The position numbers and the translations under genes are program-made. A stretch of 64,000 nt of DNA from Tatumella terrea (lineage in GTDB: Bacteria > Pseudomonadota > Gammaproteobacteria > Enterobacterales > Enterobacteriaceae). The stretch lies in contig NZ_BAAAFX010000006.1 in the NCBI RefSeq assembly GCF_039523755.1, forward strand, positions 62,001-126,000, given 5' to 3'. A model generated the notes under the pieces. It ran no database searches. It worked only from the letters and a program-made list of their open reading frames with translations, and had not been told where the DNA came from. Positions within the stretch are counted from its first letter, which is position 1. Each line of letters opens with the position of its first letter. This document shows positions 61,502 through 64,000 of the stretch, piece after piece.

Positions 61502-62872
61502 TTATTTCAGGTCATCAACCAGTTTCACGGCATGACCGATGTAGTTAGCTGGCGTCATGGCTTTCAGACGGGTTTTTTCGTCTTCCGGCAGCGGCAGGTT
61601 ATCAATAAATTCCTGCATGCCTTTAGCGTCCACGCGACGTCCACGGGTCAGCTCTTTCAGTTTTTCGTACGGCTTTTCGATGCCGTAACGGCGCATCACG
61701 GTCTGTACCGGTTCTGCCAGCACTTCCCAGTTGCGGTCCAGCTCTTCCAGCAGGCGGTCGGCATTCACTTCCAGTTTGGAAATACCCTTCAGCGTGGACT
61801 GATAGGCGATGACTGCATAGCCGATACCGACACCCAGGTTACGTAATACGGTTGAGTCGGTCAGGTCACGCTGCCAGCGGGAGACCGGCAGCTTCGCCGC
61901 CAGATGCTGTAATACCGCATTGGACAGGCCCAGGTTACCTTCTGAGTTTTCGAAATCGATCGGGTTCACTTTGTGCGGCATGGTGGAAGACCCGATCTCA
62001 CCGGCGATCGTTTTCTGTTTGAAGTGATTCAGCGCGACATAACCCCAGATATCACGGTCGAAATCGATCAGAATGGTGTTGAATCGTGCCACACAATCAA
62101 ACAGCTCAGCGATGTAATCATGCGGTTCGATCTGTGTGGTGTAAGGGTTCCAGCGGACCCCCAGAGAGGTCACAAACTCTTCGCTCAGACGATGCCAGTC
62201 CACTTCCGGGTAAGCGGCCAGGTGCGCATTGTAGTTACCTACGGCACCGTTGATTTTACCCAGGATTTCCACCTGCTCCAGCTGGCGTACCTGGCGGGCC
62301 ATACGGTAAGCCACGTTCGCCATCTCTTTCCCCATCGTCGACGGGGAGGCTGGCTGACCATGAGTCCGGGAAAGCAGCGGCAGTTCACGGTATTCTTCGG
62401 CCAGACCTTCGATAGCCTGCGTCAGTTTCTTCCAGTATGGCAGGATCACTTCCCGGCGTGCCGTTTCCAGCATCAGGGCGTGAGACAGGTTATTGATATC
62501 TTCAGAGGTGCAGGCGAAGTGAATAAATTCAGAAACAGCATGCAGGGCAGGGACCGCTTCGACTTTTTCTTTCAGAAAATATTCGACGGCTTTGACATCG
62601 TGGTTAGTGGTGCGCTCAATGGTTTTGATGCGCGCCGCATCTTCTTCGCTGAAATTGTCGACAATCTGGTCAAGGAAAGCGTTTGCGTTGGCGTCAAATG
62701 CAGGAACTTCCCTGATTTCTGCGGTTGAGGCCAGTTTTTGTAACCAGCGAACTTCAACCTGAACACGGAATTTCAGTAACCCAAATTCACTGAAAATTGC
62801 GCGCAGCGGGCTGACTTTTTCCCCATAGCGTCCGTCTATCGGGGAAACGGCGGTCAGTGCAGATAATTCCAT
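61502..62872 (-). CDS. purB: Adenylosuccinate lyase PurB
   Basis: PurB acts twice in purine synthesis, releasing fumarate from SAICAR and from adenylosuccinate. It has 456 residues (E. coli 456). The fumarase-family signature GSSTMPHKVNPIDFE, with the mobile serine loop, is present. The N-terminal MELSALTAVSPIDGRYG and the LLSRTHGQPASP motif are intact. In enterics hflD and mnmA lie upstream of it, as here. Confidence 0.98.
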   Translation of the reverse strand: MELSALTAVSPIDGRYGEKVSPLRAIFSEFGLLKFRVQVEVRWLQKLASTAEIREVPAFDANANAFLDQIVDNFSEEDAARIKTIERTTNHDVKAVEYFLKEKVEAVPALHAVSEFIHFACTSEDINNLSHALMLETARREVILPYWKKLTQAIEGLAEEYRELPLLSRTHGQPASPSTMGKEMANVAYRMARQVRQLEQVEILGKINGAVGNYNAHLAAYPEVDWHRLSEEFVTSLGVRWNPYTTQIEPHDYIAELFDCVARFNTILIDFDRDIWGYVALNHFKQKTIAGEIGSSTMPHKVNPIDFENSEGNLGLSNAVLQHLAAKLPVSRWQRDLTDSTVLRNLGVGIGYAVIAYQSTLKGISKLEVNADRLLEELDRNWEVLAEPVQTVMRRYGIEKPYEKLKELTRGRRVDAKGMQEFIDNLPLPEDEKTRLKAMTPANYIGHAVKLVDDLK

Positions 62873-62917
62873 CAGTGCAACTCCTGAATCATTGTAAAAG
62901 CAGTAAGGCTGTCGCCG

Positions 62918-63559
62918 TTAAACGCCGGGCGACAAACGGGATAAAATTAGTTTTGCTTCGTCCACGATGCGTGACCGGCTGAACATCAGATGCAGTCGTC
63001 CGCCACCCACCTGCTGCCAGAGCACGGCGGCACGGATGCCGGTAAGCAGGGTGGCGCGGATTTTACTCTGCACCAGCGGGTTCTGCAGAATAGCCGACGA
63101 ACCGGTGACCTGGATCCGCGGTCCCACAGGGCTTATCACATCCACATAAATCCCGGCGATGGCCGCGGTGATCGTCTCTGAGTCCAGTTCATAAAACTGT
63201 AATTGCCGGTCGAGATTGGCGATACGTTCGCTCAGCGCTGTCATCGCTTTGCTGTTTTTGTGCAGCTTGCGCTCCAGCATCAGCAGACTGAGGGTATAAC
63301 GGGTAATTTCGGCGCCAGCGCCCTGACGGGAGGGATTATGAAGCACGGCGATTAAGGATTCCAGCCCGAAACGCAGGTTAGACTCGTCTTTGCCATACAC
63401 GGCCAGCGTGTCTGCCGGATTCAGATCCAGCAGACTGCGGAGGGAAACCTCATAAACATCCTGCGGGCAATGGCCCTGATGCGCCAGCTGCTGTGCCAGA
63501 TGGGCTGCCTGACAAACCCCGGCCAGTGCCAGGGTAATATCATATATATTTTTCGCCAC
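62918..63559 (-). CDS. hflD: High-frequency lysogenization protein HflD
   Basis: HflD is a membrane-associated protein first found as a regulator of phage lambda CII stability. It has 213 residues (E. coli 213), is highly helical, and starts MAKNIYDITLALAGVCQAAHL. The conserved RIANLDRQLQFYEL and NPLVQSKIRATLLTGIRAAVLW segments are present. Its cellular role outside phage biology is unknown. It sits between mnmA (14 nt upstream) and purB. Confidence 0.95.
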   Translation of the reverse strand: MAKNIYDITLALAGVCQAAHLAQQLAHQGHCPQDVYEVSLRSLLDLNPADTLAVYGKDESNLRFGLESLIAVLHNPSRQGAGAEITRYTLSLLMLERKLHKNSKAMTALSERIANLDRQLQFYELDSETITAAIAGIYVDVISPVGPRIQVTGSSAILQNPLVQSKIRATLLTGIRAAVLWQQVGGGRLHLMFSRSRIVDEAKLILSRLSPGV

Positions 63560-63573
63560 TGCGCCTCCGGAGG

Positions 63574-64000
63574 CTATTGCGCTATCGGTAGCGGCAGGCG
63601 TTGTTCGATAACGCCTCCACCCAGACAGACGTCGCCCAGATAAAAGACTGCGGACTGACCCGGGGTAACCGCGGCAACAGGCGCATCGAAACGCACCTCG
63701 ATTCTGTCATCGGACAGCGGGGTGACGGTACAAGGAATATCGGTCTGGCGGTAACGGGTTTTCACGGTGCAGCGCAGCGGTTCGGTCACCGGCTGACGGT
63801 CGACCCAGTCCAGTTGCTGTGCAATCAGGCCCACAGACATCAGGCGCGGATGTTCAGCGCCCTGGGCAACGATAAGACGGTTACCGGCAACATCTTTATC
63901 CACCACATACCACGGATTATCATTACTGTCTTTCAGGCCACCGATCCCCAGCCCTTTACGCTGCCCCAGGGTGTGGTACATCAGCCCCTGGTGTTCGCCT
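63574..64000 (-). CDS. mnmA: tRNA 2-thiouridylase MnmA (C-terminal part, cut by window edge)
   Basis: MnmA puts sulfur on U34 of tRNAs for Lys, Glu and Gln. About 140 C-terminal residues are visible: EHQGLMYHTLGQRKGLGIGG, WYVVDKDVAGNRLIVAQG, HPRLMSVGLIAQQLDWV and the active-site region TVKTRYRQTDIPCTV. The final GGGVIEQRLPLP is intact. The N-terminus with the PP-loop and catalytic cysteine lies beyond the window. Confidence 0.96.
   Translation of the reverse strand, partial: GEHQGLMYHTLGQRKGLGIGGLKDSNDNPWYVVDKDVAGNRLIVAQGAEHPRLMSVGLIAQQLDWVDRQPVTEPLRCTVKTRYRQTDIPCTVTPLSDDRIEVRFDAPVAAVTPGQSAVFYLGDVCLGGGVIEQRLPLPIAQ

Overview
The window is a contiguous piece of an Enterobacterales chromosome. 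Almost every gene has the length and motifs of its Escherichia coli/Salmonella orthologue and lies in the same order as around 24 min of the E. coli map. Several genes present at the matching E. coli positions are missing: grxB and mdtH near yceB, yceH after rimJ, ptsG and fhuE before hinT, ycfP after nagZ, and nagK before cobB. This compact layout suggests Erwiniaceae or a related plant/insect-associated lineage (Pantoea, Erwinia, Tatumella), but the genus cannot be fixed from the sequence alone.

Layout: pyrC (cut by the left edge) and yceB (minus); rimJ and murJ (plus); a 106-bp tandem repeat; flgN-flgM-flgA (minus) divergent from the hook/basal-body run flgBCDEFGHIJ-KL (plus); rne (minus) with a long leader; rluC; yceF; the lipid cluster yceD-rpmF-plsX-fabH-fabD-fabG-acpP-fabF; pabC-mltG-tmk-holB-tatD; hinT-ycfL-lpoB-thiK-nagZ; ndh; ycfJ; mfd (minus); lolCDE. 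An organosulfur island follows (45.6-50.0 kb), then a 115-bp tandem repeat, cobB, potD-potC and potB-potA (minus), pepT (plus), and roxA, phoQ-phoP, purB, hflD and mnmA (minus, the last cut by the right edge).

Most of the window is housekeeping: flagellar export and rod/hook assembly under FlgM control, fatty-acid and phospholipid initiation, lipoprotein sorting, polyamine uptake, peptidoglycan synthesis and recycling, and RNA turnover. Recognisable control signals include a good sigma-28 promoter before flgM, a sigma-70 promoter that almost abuts the yceD start codon, a terminator inside the flg run (flgG/flgH), and a terminator that splits the pot genes.

The most unusual part is the island between lolE and cobB. 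It encodes a secreted SsuA-like sulfonate-binding protein, an SsuD-like monooxygenase, and between them a divergent sigma-54 activator. The activator carries an AAA+ GAFTGA domain and a Fis-type helix-turn-helix, with an entire SsuA-like binding domain fused to its C-terminus and no signal peptide. The intergenic region before ssuD contains a well-matched -24/-12 promoter and two TGT-N10-ACA palindromes 32 bp apart, the expected activator sites. The inferred model is a one-component switch in which a cytoplasmic copy of a periplasmic binding protein senses an organosulfur ligand and fires a sigma-54 promoter. No transporter permease, ATPase or flavin reductase gene is adjacent.
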